A DNA stretch of 8,701 bases from Gammaproteobacteria bacterium (GCA_030431185.1 JAUIJO010000141.1:1-8701); one strand, 5' to 3'; positions 1-7,021 are shown, counted from the stretch's first letter. The notes: generated from the letters alone by a model not told the origin. Made by a program: numbers and translations.

Positions 1-63
1 GGGCTCGATCATGCCCCGTTCCTCGGCCATGCGACGGATCCAGCGGTCGGACTTGATGCTCAT
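1..63 (-). CDS. dcd: dCTP deaminase, N-terminal fragment (cut by the window edge)
   Basis: Only the first 21 codons are present; the gene runs off the left edge. The reverse strand starts with ATG at 63 and reads MSIKSDRWIRRMAEE followed by RGMIEP, the highly characteristic start of proteobacterial dCTP deaminase. The full enzyme is a cytosolic homotrimer of about 190 residues that deaminates dCTP to dUTP, feeding dTMP synthesis through dUTPase. Its catalytic residues lie outside the window. It sits 78 bases downstream of mrp in the same direction, so the two may be co-transcribed. A -10-like element in the gap could also give it its own promoter. The ribosome binding site is weak (AGGTGACC). 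Identification rests on the N-terminal signature alone, but that signature is distinctive. Confidence 0.9.
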   Translation of the reverse strand, partial: MSIKSDRWIRRMAEERGMIEP

Positions 64-95
64 CTCGAAGGGGTCACCTGTCTTGGGGAACGCCG

Positions 96-101
96 ATTCT
101 A
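96..101 (-). promoter_or_regulatory. Possible -10 element for dcd
   Basis: On the minus strand the mrp-dcd gap contains TAGAAT, one mismatch from the sigma-70 -10 consensus, 32 bases upstream of the dcd start codon. No good -35 hexamer is seen at 16 to 18 bases. It may be a weak dcd promoter internal to an mrp-dcd transcript, or chance. The rest of the 78-base gap shows no terminator. Confidence 0.3.
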
Positions 102-141
102 GCGGCAGGCCGGCCCGGATGCCCGCGACGGCGCCAACGGC

Positions 142-1218
142 CTAGCCGAGCAGCGACGCCGGGATGGGGAGCGCGGCCCGTGGACGCTGCGCGAGCTGCA
201 CCGCCAGCGCGCGGGCGGCCGCCCGGTAGGCCTGCGCCGCCGCGGAATCCGGCGACGATGCCACCACGGGAACGCCCGCATCGCCCTGTTCACGAATGCC
301 CACGTCGAGCGGCAGGCTGCCGAGCAACGGCACGCCGTAGCGCTCCGCCATCCCGCGCCCGCCGCCACTGCCGAAGATGTGTTCGGCGTGGCCGCAGTTC
401 GAGCACACGTGCACGGCCATGTTCTCGATGAGGCCGAGCACCGGCACCTCGACCTTCTCGAACATCTTCAGCGCCTTGCGCGCGTCGAGGGTGGCGATCT
501 CCTGCGGCGTGGTGACGATGACCGCGCCGGCGACCGGGATCTTCTGCGACAGGGTCAGCTGGATGTCGCCCGTGCCCGGCGGCAGGTCGACGATCAGGTA
601 GTCCAGCACCTCGCCGCCGCCCCAGCGGGTCTGCTCGAGCAACTGGGTCAGGGCCGAGGTCGCCATGGGCCCGCGCCAGATCATCGGCGTGTCCTGGTCC
701 ACGAGCAGTCCGATCGACATCGCCTCGATGCCGTGGGCCCGCATCGGCTCGATGCTCTTGCCGTCCGGGCTGTCGGGGCGACCAGACAGGCCGAGCATGG
801 CCGGCACGCTGGGGCCGTAGATATCGGCGTCCAGCAGGCCCACGCGCGCGCCCTCGGCGGCCAGCGCGAGCGCCAGGTTGACGGCGGTGGTCGACTTGCC
901 CACGCCGCCCTTGCCCGAGCCCACGGCGATGATGTTGCGGATGTCGGCCAGGGGCGCGAGCTTGGGCTGGACCTCGTGCGCGGCGATGCGGGACTGCAGG
1001 TCCAGGCGCGAAAGGGACACTCCCTCGCGCTCCAGCCGTTCGCGCACCATCGCTTCGATGGGCGCCCGAAGGCCCTCCAGTGGCACGCCGAGGACGATCT
1101 CGACGGCTGCACGGCCCTCGGTCACGGCGGCACGGATCCGGCCGATCCGGGACAGCTCGACGGGCGGCGCGGGCAGCACCAGGCTGGACAACAGGGTTTC
1201 GATGGAAGTTGCGTTCAT
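142..1218 (-). CDS. mrp: Mrp/ApbC, iron-sulfur cluster carrier P-loop ATPase
   Basis: A cytosolic Mrp/NBP35-family ATPase that binds and passes on [4Fe-4S] clusters to apoproteins. With the start at 1218 it has 358 residues, near the usual 360 to 370. Residues about 5 to 80 form the N-terminal MIP18/DUF59-like domain. A deviant Walker A, GKGGVGKS, is at 102-109, a switch segment DLPPGTGD at 211-218, and the cluster-binding CxxC at C272 and C275 within CSNCGH. The segments DADIYGPSVPAMLG, VVTTPQE-type and VPVLGLIENM match E. coli ApbC closely. The frame stays open 29 codons further upstream (ATG at 1257 or 1305), but MNATSIETLL at 1218 fits the domain boundary, and the upstream codons overlap a dyad. 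No good Shine-Dalgarno precedes 1218, so the exact start is uncertain. It is followed by dcd and divergent from the receptor gene. Confidence 0.95.
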   Translation of the reverse strand: MNATSIETLLSSLVLPAPPVELSRIGRIRAAVTEGRAAVEIVLGVPLEGLRAPIEAMVRERLEREGVSLSRLDLQSRIAAHEVQPKLAPLADIRNIIAVGSGKGGVGKSTTAVNLALALAAEGARVGLLDADIYGPSVPAMLGLSGRPDSPDGKSIEPMRAHGIEAMSIGLLVDQDTPMIWRGPMATSALTQLLEQTRWGGGEVLDYLIVDLPPGTGDIQLTLSQKIPVAGAVIVTTPQEIATLDARKALKMFEKVEVPVLGLIENMAVHVCSNCGHAEHIFGSGGGRGMAERYGVPLLGSLPLDVGIREQGDAGVPVVASSPDSAAAQAYRAAARALAVQLAQRPRAALPIPASLLG

Positions 1219-1254
1219 GATGCGGGCAGTGTGACAGGGCTGGAACTGAACAGG

Positions 1255-1295
1255 CATACGTTTCCCATGCCGAATCACCCATTCGGCAAGGTATG
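1255..1295 (-). promoter_or_regulatory. Interrupted dyad / hairpin in the mrp upstream leader
   Basis: A perfect 8-bp inverted repeat TGCCGAAT (1268-1275) / ATTCGGCA (1281-1288) encloses a 5-base loop. Beyond an asymmetric internal loop (8 and 2 bases), CATAC (1255-1259) pairs with GTATG (1291-1295). Read on the minus strand, this makes a two-tier hairpin ending 36 bases before the chosen mrp start. Its 3' arm contains an alternative in-frame ATG (1257) with a GGGAA-like ribosome binding site in the internal loop. It could be an operator dyad or an RNA structure affecting mrp translation. Nothing else in the sequence decides between them. Confidence 0.45.
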
Positions 1296-1340
1296 TGATG
1301 GTCATGTGGCAAGCCCGTTAATTGCGTGTTAAGTTCCAAG

Positions 1341-1360
1341 CGTCAGAGGGGAGTCTGACG
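1341..1360. promoter_or_regulatory. Perfect inverted repeat upstream of the receptor gene
   Basis: CGTCAGA (1341-1347) and TCTGACG (1354-1360) are a perfect 7-bp inverted repeat with a 6-base spacer. It lies 67 bases upstream of the receptor start codon, in a divergent intergenic region, where a terminator is not expected and no T-run follows. It is bracketed by near-direct repeats, GTTCCAAGCG (1333-1342) and GTTCCAGCG (1360-1368). It could be a regulator binding site or a 5'-leader stem. No known box (Fur, Zur and similar) was recognised, and no confident promoter for the receptor gene could be placed in 1219-1427. Confidence 0.4.
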
Positions 1361-1416
1361 TTCCAGCGACCTGGCCACCGGATGGCAAAACTCAAATAGA
1401 AACATTGCCTTAACTT

Positions 1417-1423
1417 AGGGGAT
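1417..1423 (+). promoter_or_regulatory. Ribosome binding site of the TonB-dependent receptor
   Basis: AGGGGAT ends four bases before the ATG at 1428. It is purine-rich and supports that ATG as the start of the receptor, which is immediately followed by a signal peptide. Confidence 0.6.
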
Positions 1424-1427
1424 CACA

Positions 1428-4226
1428 ATGGTAGTCAAAAACCACGGGCTGCAACGCAGCCGCTTGAGCGCAGCTTTGTTCGCCGCTCTGCTGGTACCGG
1501 TGTCCACGGGAGTGTTCGCGCAGGACGCCACCGGGGAAGAAGCAGAAGTCAGGACCTCCGAGGCCGCTTCCAATGCTCCCTCGGTACCCACCGACCTGGA
1601 CAAGATCGTCGTCACCGGTTCCCGCATCAAGCGCGCCGAGATCGAAGGTCCCGCACCGGTCACGGTCATCACCTCCGAGGAACTGGAGCGCCAGGGGTTC
1701 TCGACGGTCGCTGAAGCGCTGAACACCCTCACCCAGATCACGGGTTCGGTGCAGAACGAGCTGACCCAGAACGGCTTCACCCCGAACGCCGGCGTCATCG
1801 ACCTGCGTGGCCTGGGCCCGGGCCGCACCCTGACCCTGATCAATGGTCGCCGCGCCGCGGACTATCCGCTGCCCTACAACGGCCAGTCGAACGTCTTCAA
1901 CTTCAACTCCATCCCCTCGGCGGCCATCGATCGCATCGAAGTGCTGTCGGGCGGCGCCTCGGCCATCTACGGTTCGGACGCGGTCGCGGGCGTGGTCAAC
2001 ATCATCCTCAAGACCAACTACGAGGGTGACGAAGTCGACCTGCGCCTCGGCACGACCACCCGTGGCGGCGGCGACACCGTCAACGCTTCGTGGGTCGGCG
2101 GCAAGGTCGGCGACCGCTGGTCCCTGACCTATGCATTCCAGTACTTCGACCGCGAAGAGATCTTCGCGTCGCAGCGCGACTTCATGGATTCCTACCGCGA
2201 CGATCCCTCGGTCGATCCGGAAGACGCGACCGCCGTGATCGGCATCCGCCTGCGCGACCGCCTGATCGGCACCGGCGTCAACAGTTACGTCTATCCGGGC
2301 GGCGAAGATGCCGCCTCGGTCTGCGGCCGCTTCAGCGACTTCGAGCTGCAGAACAACGGCGCCTGCGGCTACTACGGCTACCCCGCCACGCAGCAGATCC
2401 AGAACGCCCGCACCGACCGTTCGGGTTACCTGTACGGCACGTTCGACTTCACCGACACGCTGCAGGGCTTCGCCAGCCTGAACGTGTGGGAGTCCGACGC
2501 GACCACGGCCTCGGCCACGCAGTTCTGGCAGCCGCCGCTGTTCTACGACACCAATTACGGCTCCATCATGGATGGCCAGCGCATCTTCTATCCGGATGAA
2601 GTCGGTGGCTTCGGTTCGCAGCAGACGACGCTGGAAGAGCGGGCCATCGATTTCGCGGTCGGCCTGCGTGGCGTGTTCGGCGAGCGTTTCGACTGGGACG
2701 CGACCGTGTCGCGCTCGACCTACGACACCCACAGCGAGCGCCCGCGCTTCGTCGCGAGCAAGATCAACGACTTCTTCCTCGGGCCGCAGCAGCCCGGTCT
2801 CGACCCGTTCTTCAACGCCTACCCGGTTTACACGCTGAACCAGGACCGCTACTTCAACCCGATCTCGCCCGAGGACTTCCAGTCCCTGATCACCAACGTG
2901 GTCACCGACGCCGACTCCAGCGTCACCCAGGCCAACTTCGTGGTCAGCGGCGACCTGTTCGAGCTGCCCGCCGGTGCCGTCGGCATGGCGGCCACGCTCG
3001 AGGCCGGTTCGCAGGAGTACACCCTGGATCCGGACCCGCGCATCCTGCCGGGCGCCGATCCGGCCGAGGCGATCTACAACCTCACCGGCACCGGCGGTGG
3101 CGGCGAGCGTGACCGCTACGCCCTGGGCGTCGAGTTCTCGGTTCCGGTCCTCGATTCGCTGACGGTCAACCTCGCCGGTCGCTACGACAAGTACGACGAC
3201 GTGACCGCGGTGGACGATGCCGTGACCTACAACTTCGGCCTCGAATGGCGTCCGATCGACAGCCTGCTGCTGCGCGGCAGCTACGCCACGTCGTTCCGTG
3301 CGCCGGACATGCACTACGTGTTCGCCGACGAGTCGGGCTTCTTCACCAACGTCTACGACCAGTACAACTGCCGGGTCGAGGGCAATGACGCCGAGCAGTG
3401 CCGCACCAACCAGGACTACCTGGACAACGTGTTCGGCACGCGTCGCGGCAACCCGGGCCTGGAAGAGGAAGAAGGCAAGTCCTGGACCGCCGGCTTCGTG
3501 TGGGACGTGATCGAGGGCATGTCGGTTTCGGTCGACTACTTCGACATCCAGCTCGACCAGTCCGTGTCCGACATCGGCACCGACTACCTGCTGCGCAACG
3601 AAGCGGCCTGCCGCCTGGGCACCGACATCGATGGCTCGCCCGTCGACGTCAACTCCTCGGCCTGCCAGTTCTTCATCAACCAGGTGACCCGCGTCCAGGG
3701 TGGCCCGAACGACGGCCAGATCGACGAGATCGCGCTGCTGCCGGTCAACCAGGCCTACAACGGCATCACCGGCATCGACGCTTCGTTCGACTACCGCTTC
3801 GACACCGATCGCTACGGTGACTTCCGCCTGAACCTCCACTGGTCGCACACCCTGACCCAGGAGTTCCAGGAGTTCCCGGGCGACGAGATCGAGGACTACC
3901 GCGACGACCTCCAGAACTTCGACTTCCGCAGCCGCATCAACTGGACGGCCGCATGGAGTCGCGACGACTGGAACGCCTCGGTGTACGGCTATCGCTGGGG
4001 TTCGGCACCGAACTGGGCCGAGACCGGCCGCATCGCGCCGTACATCATCTGGAATGCCTCGCTGGGCAAGAAGATCACCGACAATGCAAGCGTCGGCCTG
4101 ACCGTCCTGAACGTGTTCGACAAGCTGCATCCGGAAGACGATACGTTCGACTCGTATCCGTTCTTCTGGCGCGCCTACAGCCCGATCGGCCGCCAGGTGT
4201 TCGCGAGCTTCAACTACAAGTTCTAA
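1428..4226 (+). CDS. TonB-dependent outer-membrane receptor
   Basis: A 932-residue TonB-dependent receptor that would take up a substrate across the outer membrane using energy from TonB-ExbBD. A signal peptide (basic start, hydrophobic residues 13-29) is probably cleaved after VFA at residue 31. A TonB-box-like DKIVVTG is at 58-64. The plug domain spans about 70-195 and has APVTVITSEELE, IDLRGLGPGRTLTLINGRR and AIYGSDAVAGVVNIILK (179-195). The remainder is a beta-barrel with NPGLEEE-type and SYATSFRAPD motifs, ending in an aromatic-rich strand with C-terminal Phe (ASFNYKF), as barrel-assembly substrates do. Six cysteines occur in three close pairs: C299/C313, C648/C658 and C728/C746. The length is typical of the large xanthomonad and Caulobacter receptors. 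There is no FecA-like N-terminal signalling domain and no sigma/anti-sigma neighbours. The substrate cannot be told from sequence or context. The gene forms a single-gene unit ending at a strong terminator. Confidence 0.95.
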   Translation: MVVKNHGLQRSRLSAALFAALLVPVSTGVFAQDATGEEAEVRTSEAASNAPSVPTDLDKIVVTGSRIKRAEIEGPAPVTVITSEELERQGFSTVAEALNTLTQITGSVQNELTQNGFTPNAGVIDLRGLGPGRTLTLINGRRAADYPLPYNGQSNVFNFNSIPSAAIDRIEVLSGGASAIYGSDAVAGVVNIILKTNYEGDEVDLRLGTTTRGGGDTVNASWVGGKVGDRWSLTYAFQYFDREEIFASQRDFMDSYRDDPSVDPEDATAVIGIRLRDRLIGTGVNSYVYPGGEDAASVCGRFSDFELQNNGACGYYGYPATQQIQNARTDRSGYLYGTFDFTDTLQGFASLNVWESDATTASATQFWQPPLFYDTNYGSIMDGQRIFYPDEVGGFGSQQTTLEERAIDFAVGLRGVFGERFDWDATVSRSTYDTHSERPRFVASKINDFFLGPQQPGLDPFFNAYPVYTLNQDRYFNPISPEDFQSLITNVVTDADSSVTQANFVVSGDLFELPAGAVGMAATLEAGSQEYTLDPDPRILPGADPAEAIYNLTGTGGGGERDRYALGVEFSVPVLDSLTVNLAGRYDKYDDVTAVDDAVTYNFGLEWRPIDSLLLRGSYATSFRAPDMHYVFADESGFFTNVYDQYNCRVEGNDAEQCRTNQDYLDNVFGTRRGNPGLEEEEGKSWTAGFVWDVIEGMSVSVDYFDIQLDQSVSDIGTDYLLRNEAACRLGTDIDGSPVDVNSSACQFFINQVTRVQGGPNDGQIDEIALLPVNQAYNGITGIDASFDYRFDTDRYGDFRLNLHWSHTLTQEFQEFPGDEIEDYRDDLQNFDFRSRINWTAAWSRDDWNASVYGYRWGSAPNWAETGRIAPYIIWNASLGKKITDNASVGLTVLNVFDKLHPEDDTFDSYPFFWRAYSPIGRQVFASFNYKF

Positions 4227-4247
4227 GCGACATCCCATGCTCCACTG

Positions 4248-4277
4248 GAAGCCCGGCGAAAGCCGGGCTTCTTTTTT
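4248..4277 (+). terminator. Rho-independent terminator of the receptor gene
   Basis: A perfect 10-bp stem, GAAGCCCGGC (4248-4257) with GCCGGGCTTC (4262-4271), is closed by a GAAA tetraloop and followed by six T (4272-4277). It starts 21 bases after the receptor stop codon. This is a textbook intrinsic terminator and separates the receptor transcript from the DUF2147 gene. Confidence 0.93.
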
Positions 4278-4288
4278 GCCCGGGCGAC

Positions 4289-4316
4289 TTCCATACGCAC
4301 GCGAATGCGGTATAAA
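4289..4316 (+). promoter_or_regulatory. Promoter of the DUF2147 gene
   Basis: TATAAA (4311-4316) is a near-consensus -10, with a weak -35 candidate TTCCAT (4289-4294) at 16-base spacing. It lies directly after the receptor terminator and 53 bases before the DUF2147 start codon. The implied start of transcription falls in or near a direct repeat of CCAGACG (4319-4325 and 4331-4337). Confidence 0.55.
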
Positions 4317-4359
4317 GGCCAGACGCCGCGCCAGACGGCCCCACCCAGTTCGACACCCC

Positions 4360-4365
4360 GGAGGG
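4360..4365 (+). promoter_or_regulatory. Strong ribosome binding site of the DUF2147 gene
   Basis: GGAGGG lies four bases before the ATG at 4370, the best Shine-Dalgarno in the window. It fixes that start against the alternative open frames that begin upstream. Confidence 0.8.
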
Positions 4366-4369
4366 ATAC

Positions 4370-4819
4370 ATGCGCAACCGACTGCTCGCCCTGCTGCTCG
4401 CCGTGCCGCTCGCCGTCGCTTCATTCGCCAGCGTCGCCCAGACACCGGTCGGCAAGTGGACGACCATCGACGACAAGACGGGCAAGCCCAAGTCCGTGGT
4501 GGAGATCTACCAGGCCGCCGACGGCAGCCTGGCCGGCAAGGTCAACGAGATCCTGCAATCCGAGCGCGGCCCGAACCCGGTGTGCGACAAGTGCTCGGGC
4601 GACCGCAAGGACAAGCCTGTCAAGGGCATGGTCATCCTGTGGGGCCTGAAGCAGGACGGCGACACCTGGGAAGACGGACAGATCCTGGACCCGGCCAGCG
4701 GCAAGCTCTATTCGGCCAGGATCCGCCTGACCGATGGCGGTGGGAAGCTGGAGGTTCGCGGCTTCATGGGCTTCTCCCTGCTGGGCCGTACCCAGGTGTG
4801 GATGCGCCGCACCGAGTAA
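4370..4819 (+). CDS. DUF2147 family exported protein
   Basis: A 149-residue protein of the DUF2147 family; no biochemical function is established that I can name. A clear Sec signal peptide (MRNR, then hydrophobic residues 5-20) is probably cleaved after SVA at residue 23, leaving a mature periplasmic domain of about 126 residues. Family features visible: PVGKWTTIDDKTGKPKS near the mature start, IYQAADGSLAGKV, a CxxC at C72/C75 in PVCDKCSG, KGMVILWG (85-92), and a C-terminal RGFMGFSLLGRTQVWMR segment. The pattern suggests a small beta-rich, perhaps lipocalin-like fold, which is inference. The two mature cysteines could form a disulfide or bind metal. It has its own promoter and lies between a terminator and the metG promoter, so it is probably monocistronic. 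No link to the neighbouring receptor can be shown beyond adjacency. Confidence 0.9.
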   Translation: MRNRLLALLLAVPLAVASFASVAQTPVGKWTTIDDKTGKPKSVVEIYQAADGSLAGKVNEILQSERGPNPVCDKCSGDRKDKPVKGMVILWGLKQDGDTWEDGQILDPASGKLYSARIRLTDGGGKLEVRGFMGFSLLGRTQVWMRRTE

Positions 4820-4848
4820 GCCGCCACCGCTCCCGCCATGGCATCCGC

Positions 4849-4872
4849 GAGGCCAGGGAAACCGGGCCTCTT
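4849..4872 (+). terminator. Weak terminator-like hairpin after the DUF2147 gene
   Basis: GAGGCC (4849-4854) pairs with GGCCTC (4865-4870). After one A-G mismatch, GG/CC extends the inner stem around a GAAA loop. Only two T follow, so this is at best a weak intrinsic terminator. It lies 29 bases past the DUF2147 stop codon and upstream of the metG promoter, where a terminator would be expected. Confidence 0.4.
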
Positions 4873-4918
4873 GCGTGGACGCGCCGGGCAGGGCCGGAGG
4901 CGGGTCGCGCGGGCGGCG

Positions 4919-4927
4919 TGCGATAAT
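4919..4927 (+). promoter_or_regulatory. Extended -10 promoter of metG
   Basis: TGC followed by GATAAT (4922-4927) is an extended -10 element one mismatch from TATAAT, 29 bases before the metG ATG. No convincing -35 is visible, as is common for extended -10 promoters. The predicted leader is only about 20 to 25 bases and has no clear Shine-Dalgarno. Confidence 0.55.
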
Positions 4928-4956
4928 CCCGGACCCTTTTCGCCACAGCGGTTCCC

Positions 4957-7011
4957 ATGTCACGCGAGTTCGTCGTCACCTGCGCCCTGCCCTACGCCAA
5001 CGGCCCGCTGCACCTGGGCCACCTGGTGGGTTACATCCAGGGCGACATCTGGTCGCGCGCCCAGCGGCTGTCCGGCCATGCGGCGCATTTCGTCTGCGCC
5101 GACGACACCCACGGCACCCCGATCATGCTGGCGGCGGAGAAAGCGGGCCAGACGCCCGAAGCTTTCATCGCCGGGATCCAGGCCGGGCACGAGCGCGACT
5201 TCGCGGCCTTCGGGGTCGATTTCGACCACTACGACTCGACCAACTCCACGCGCAACCGCGAACTGGTGCATGCGATCTACCGCAAGCTCGACGCCGCCGG
5301 GCACATCAGCCGGCGCTCGGTCGCGCAGCTGTTCGATCCCGAGAAGGGGATGTTCCTGCCCGACCGCTACGTCAAGGGGACCTGCCCCAACTGCGGCACG
5401 GCCGACCAGTACGGCGACAACTGCGAGCATTGCGGGGCGACCTACGCGCCCACCGACCTGAAGGAGCCGCGTTCGGTGCTCAGCGGCGCCACGCCCGAAC
5501 TGCGGGAATCCGAACACTTCTTCTTCGAGGTCGGCCCGTTCGAGCAGTTCCTGCGCGAATGGATGTCCGGCGACGTCGCCCTGCCGGGCGTCAAGGCCAA
5601 GCTGCAGGAATGGCTGGATGCCGACGGCGGCCTGCGCGCCTGGGACATTTCGCGCGACGCGCCCTACTTCGGCTTCCAGATCCCCGACCAGCCCGGCAAG
5701 TACCTGTACGTGTGGCTGGATGCGCCCATCGGCTACCTGAGCAGCTTCCAGGCCCTGTGCGAGGCGCGCGGGCTGGACTTCGAGGCCTACCTCGCGCCGG
5801 GCAGCCAGGCGGAGCTCCACCATTTCATCGGCAAGGACATCGTCAACTTCCATGGCCTGTTCTGGCCGGCGGTGCTGCAGGGCGCGGGCATGCGCGCGCC
5901 CACCCGCCTGCACGTCAATGGCTACCTGACCGTCGACGGTGCCAAGATGTCCAAGTCGCGCGGCACCTTCGTGATGGCGCGCACCTACCTCGACGTCGGC
6001 CTCGATCCCGAAGCCCTGCGCTACTACTACGCCGCCAAGACCTCCGGCGGCGTCGACGACATCGACCTGAACCTGTCGGACTTCATCGCCCGGGTGAACT
6101 CGGACCTGGTCGGCAAGTTCGTCAACCTGGCCAGCCGCTGCGCGGGCTTCATCCACAAGCGCTTCGATGGCCAGCTCGCCGACGCGCTGCCGGACGCGGC
6201 GATGTACGCGCGCTTCGTCGAACAGCTTGCGCCGATCGCGGCCGCCTATGCCCGCAACGAAGCCGCCAGCGCCCTGCGCATGACCATGGCGCTGGCCGAC
6301 GAGGCCAACCGCTACATCGACGAGCACAAGCCCTGGGTGATCGCCAAGCAGGCGGACGCGGACGCGGAACTGCAGGCGGTCTGCACCCAGGCCCTGAACA
6401 TGTTCCGCGTGCTCAACACCGCGCTCAAGCCCGTGCTGCCACGCATCACCGGTGAAGCCGAGGCCTTCCTGTCGGCGCCGGCACGGCACTGGGACGACGT
6501 GGCCTCGCCCCTGCTCGCGCATCGCATCGCCGCCTACACCCCCCTCTTCACCCGTATCGACCCCAAGCACATCGACGCCATGACCGAAGCCAGCAAGGAC
6601 TCCCTGAAGCCGACCGCGGACGCCACCCCGGCCGCCAAGCCCGTCGTGGCCCCGCCCGCAAAGGCCGACGAAGCCCCGGCCACCATCAAGATCGACGATT
6701 TCGCCAAGCTCGACCTGCGCATCGGCAAGGTCACGGCCTGCGAGTTCGTCGAAGGGTCGGACAAGCTCCTGCGATTCGAGCTCGATGCCGGCGAACTCGG
6801 CACCCGGCAGATTTTCTCCGGCATCCGTGCCTCCTATCCCGAGCCTGCCGCCCTGGTCGGTCGCAACGTAGTGTTCATCGCCAACCTCGCCCCGCGCAAG
6901 ATGCGTTTCGGCCTGAGCGAAGGGATGATCCTGTCGGCCGGTTTCGACGCGGGCCAGTTGGCCCTGCTCGATGCAGATGCCGCCGCCGAACCAGGCATGC
7001 CGGTCCGCTGA
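4957..7011 (+). CDS. metG: Methionyl-tRNA synthetase
   Basis: A class I aminoacyl-tRNA synthetase that charges tRNA-Met and initiator tRNA in the cytosol. It has 684 residues, against 677 in E. coli. The HIGH-type motif HLGH is at 19-22 in LPYANGPLHLGH. The zinc knuckle has C143, C146, C156 and C159, the four-cysteine MetG1 type. KMSKS is at 330-334, and the anticodon-binding helical domain follows (about 390-545). An Ala/Pro/Lys-rich linker (about 550-575) leads to a C-terminal tRNA-binding (Trbp111-like) domain from I577 with DDFAKLDLRIGKV and NLAPRKMRFGLSEGMILSAG, which also serves dimerisation in this family. The start at 4957 matches the family N-terminus, although no Shine-Dalgarno is evident. 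The gene is followed 58 bases later by the RnfB-like gene in the same direction, probably on the same transcript, since the gap holds no T-tract terminator. Confidence 0.98.
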   Translation: MSREFVVTCALPYANGPLHLGHLVGYIQGDIWSRAQRLSGHAAHFVCADDTHGTPIMLAAEKAGQTPEAFIAGIQAGHERDFAAFGVDFDHYDSTNSTRNRELVHAIYRKLDAAGHISRRSVAQLFDPEKGMFLPDRYVKGTCPNCGTADQYGDNCEHCGATYAPTDLKEPRSVLSGATPELRESEHFFFEVGPFEQFLREWMSGDVALPGVKAKLQEWLDADGGLRAWDISRDAPYFGFQIPDQPGKYLYVWLDAPIGYLSSFQALCEARGLDFEAYLAPGSQAELHHFIGKDIVNFHGLFWPAVLQGAGMRAPTRLHVNGYLTVDGAKMSKSRGTFVMARTYLDVGLDPEALRYYYAAKTSGGVDDIDLNLSDFIARVNSDLVGKFVNLASRCAGFIHKRFDGQLADALPDAAMYARFVEQLAPIAAAYARNEAASALRMTMALADEANRYIDEHKPWVIAKQADADAELQAVCTQALNMFRVLNTALKPVLPRITGEAEAFLSAPARHWDDVASPLLAHRIAAYTPLFTRIDPKHIDAMTEASKDSLKPTADATPAAKPVVAPPAKADEAPATIKIDDFAKLDLRIGKVTACEFVEGSDKLLRFELDAGELGTRQIFSGIRASYPEPAALVGRNVVFIANLAPRKMRFGLSEGMILSAGFDAGQLALLDADAAAEPGMPVR

Positions 7012-7021
7012 GGCGACCGGC
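6999..7021 (+). repeat. Inverted repeat spanning the metG stop codon
   Basis: GCCGGTC (6999-7005) and GACCGGC (7015-7021) are a perfect 7-bp inverted repeat with a 9-base loop containing the metG TGA. No T-run follows, so it is not an intrinsic terminator. It could be a messenger-stabilising or attenuating stem between metG and the RnfB-like gene, or chance in GC-rich sequence. Confidence 0.3.

Noticed and set aside
1219..1305. N-terminal extension of mrp to ATG 1257 or 1305
   Set aside because: The additional 16 to 29 residues do not look like any part of the Mrp family N-terminus and overlap the intergenic dyad. ATG 1257 cannot be wholly excluded, so it is noted in the mrp entry.
1341..1360. 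Reading the CGTCAGA dyad as an intrinsic terminator
   Set aside because: It lies between divergent genes with no upstream gene to terminate and no T-run on either side.
1410..4445. A 1011-codon open frame antisense to the receptor gene
   Set aside because: It lies opposite a clearly real TonB-dependent receptor. Its translation is low-complexity (rich in V, G, A, R, D and E) with no recognisable domain, as expected from the complementary frame of a GC-rich gene. It also spans the terminator and the next gene start.
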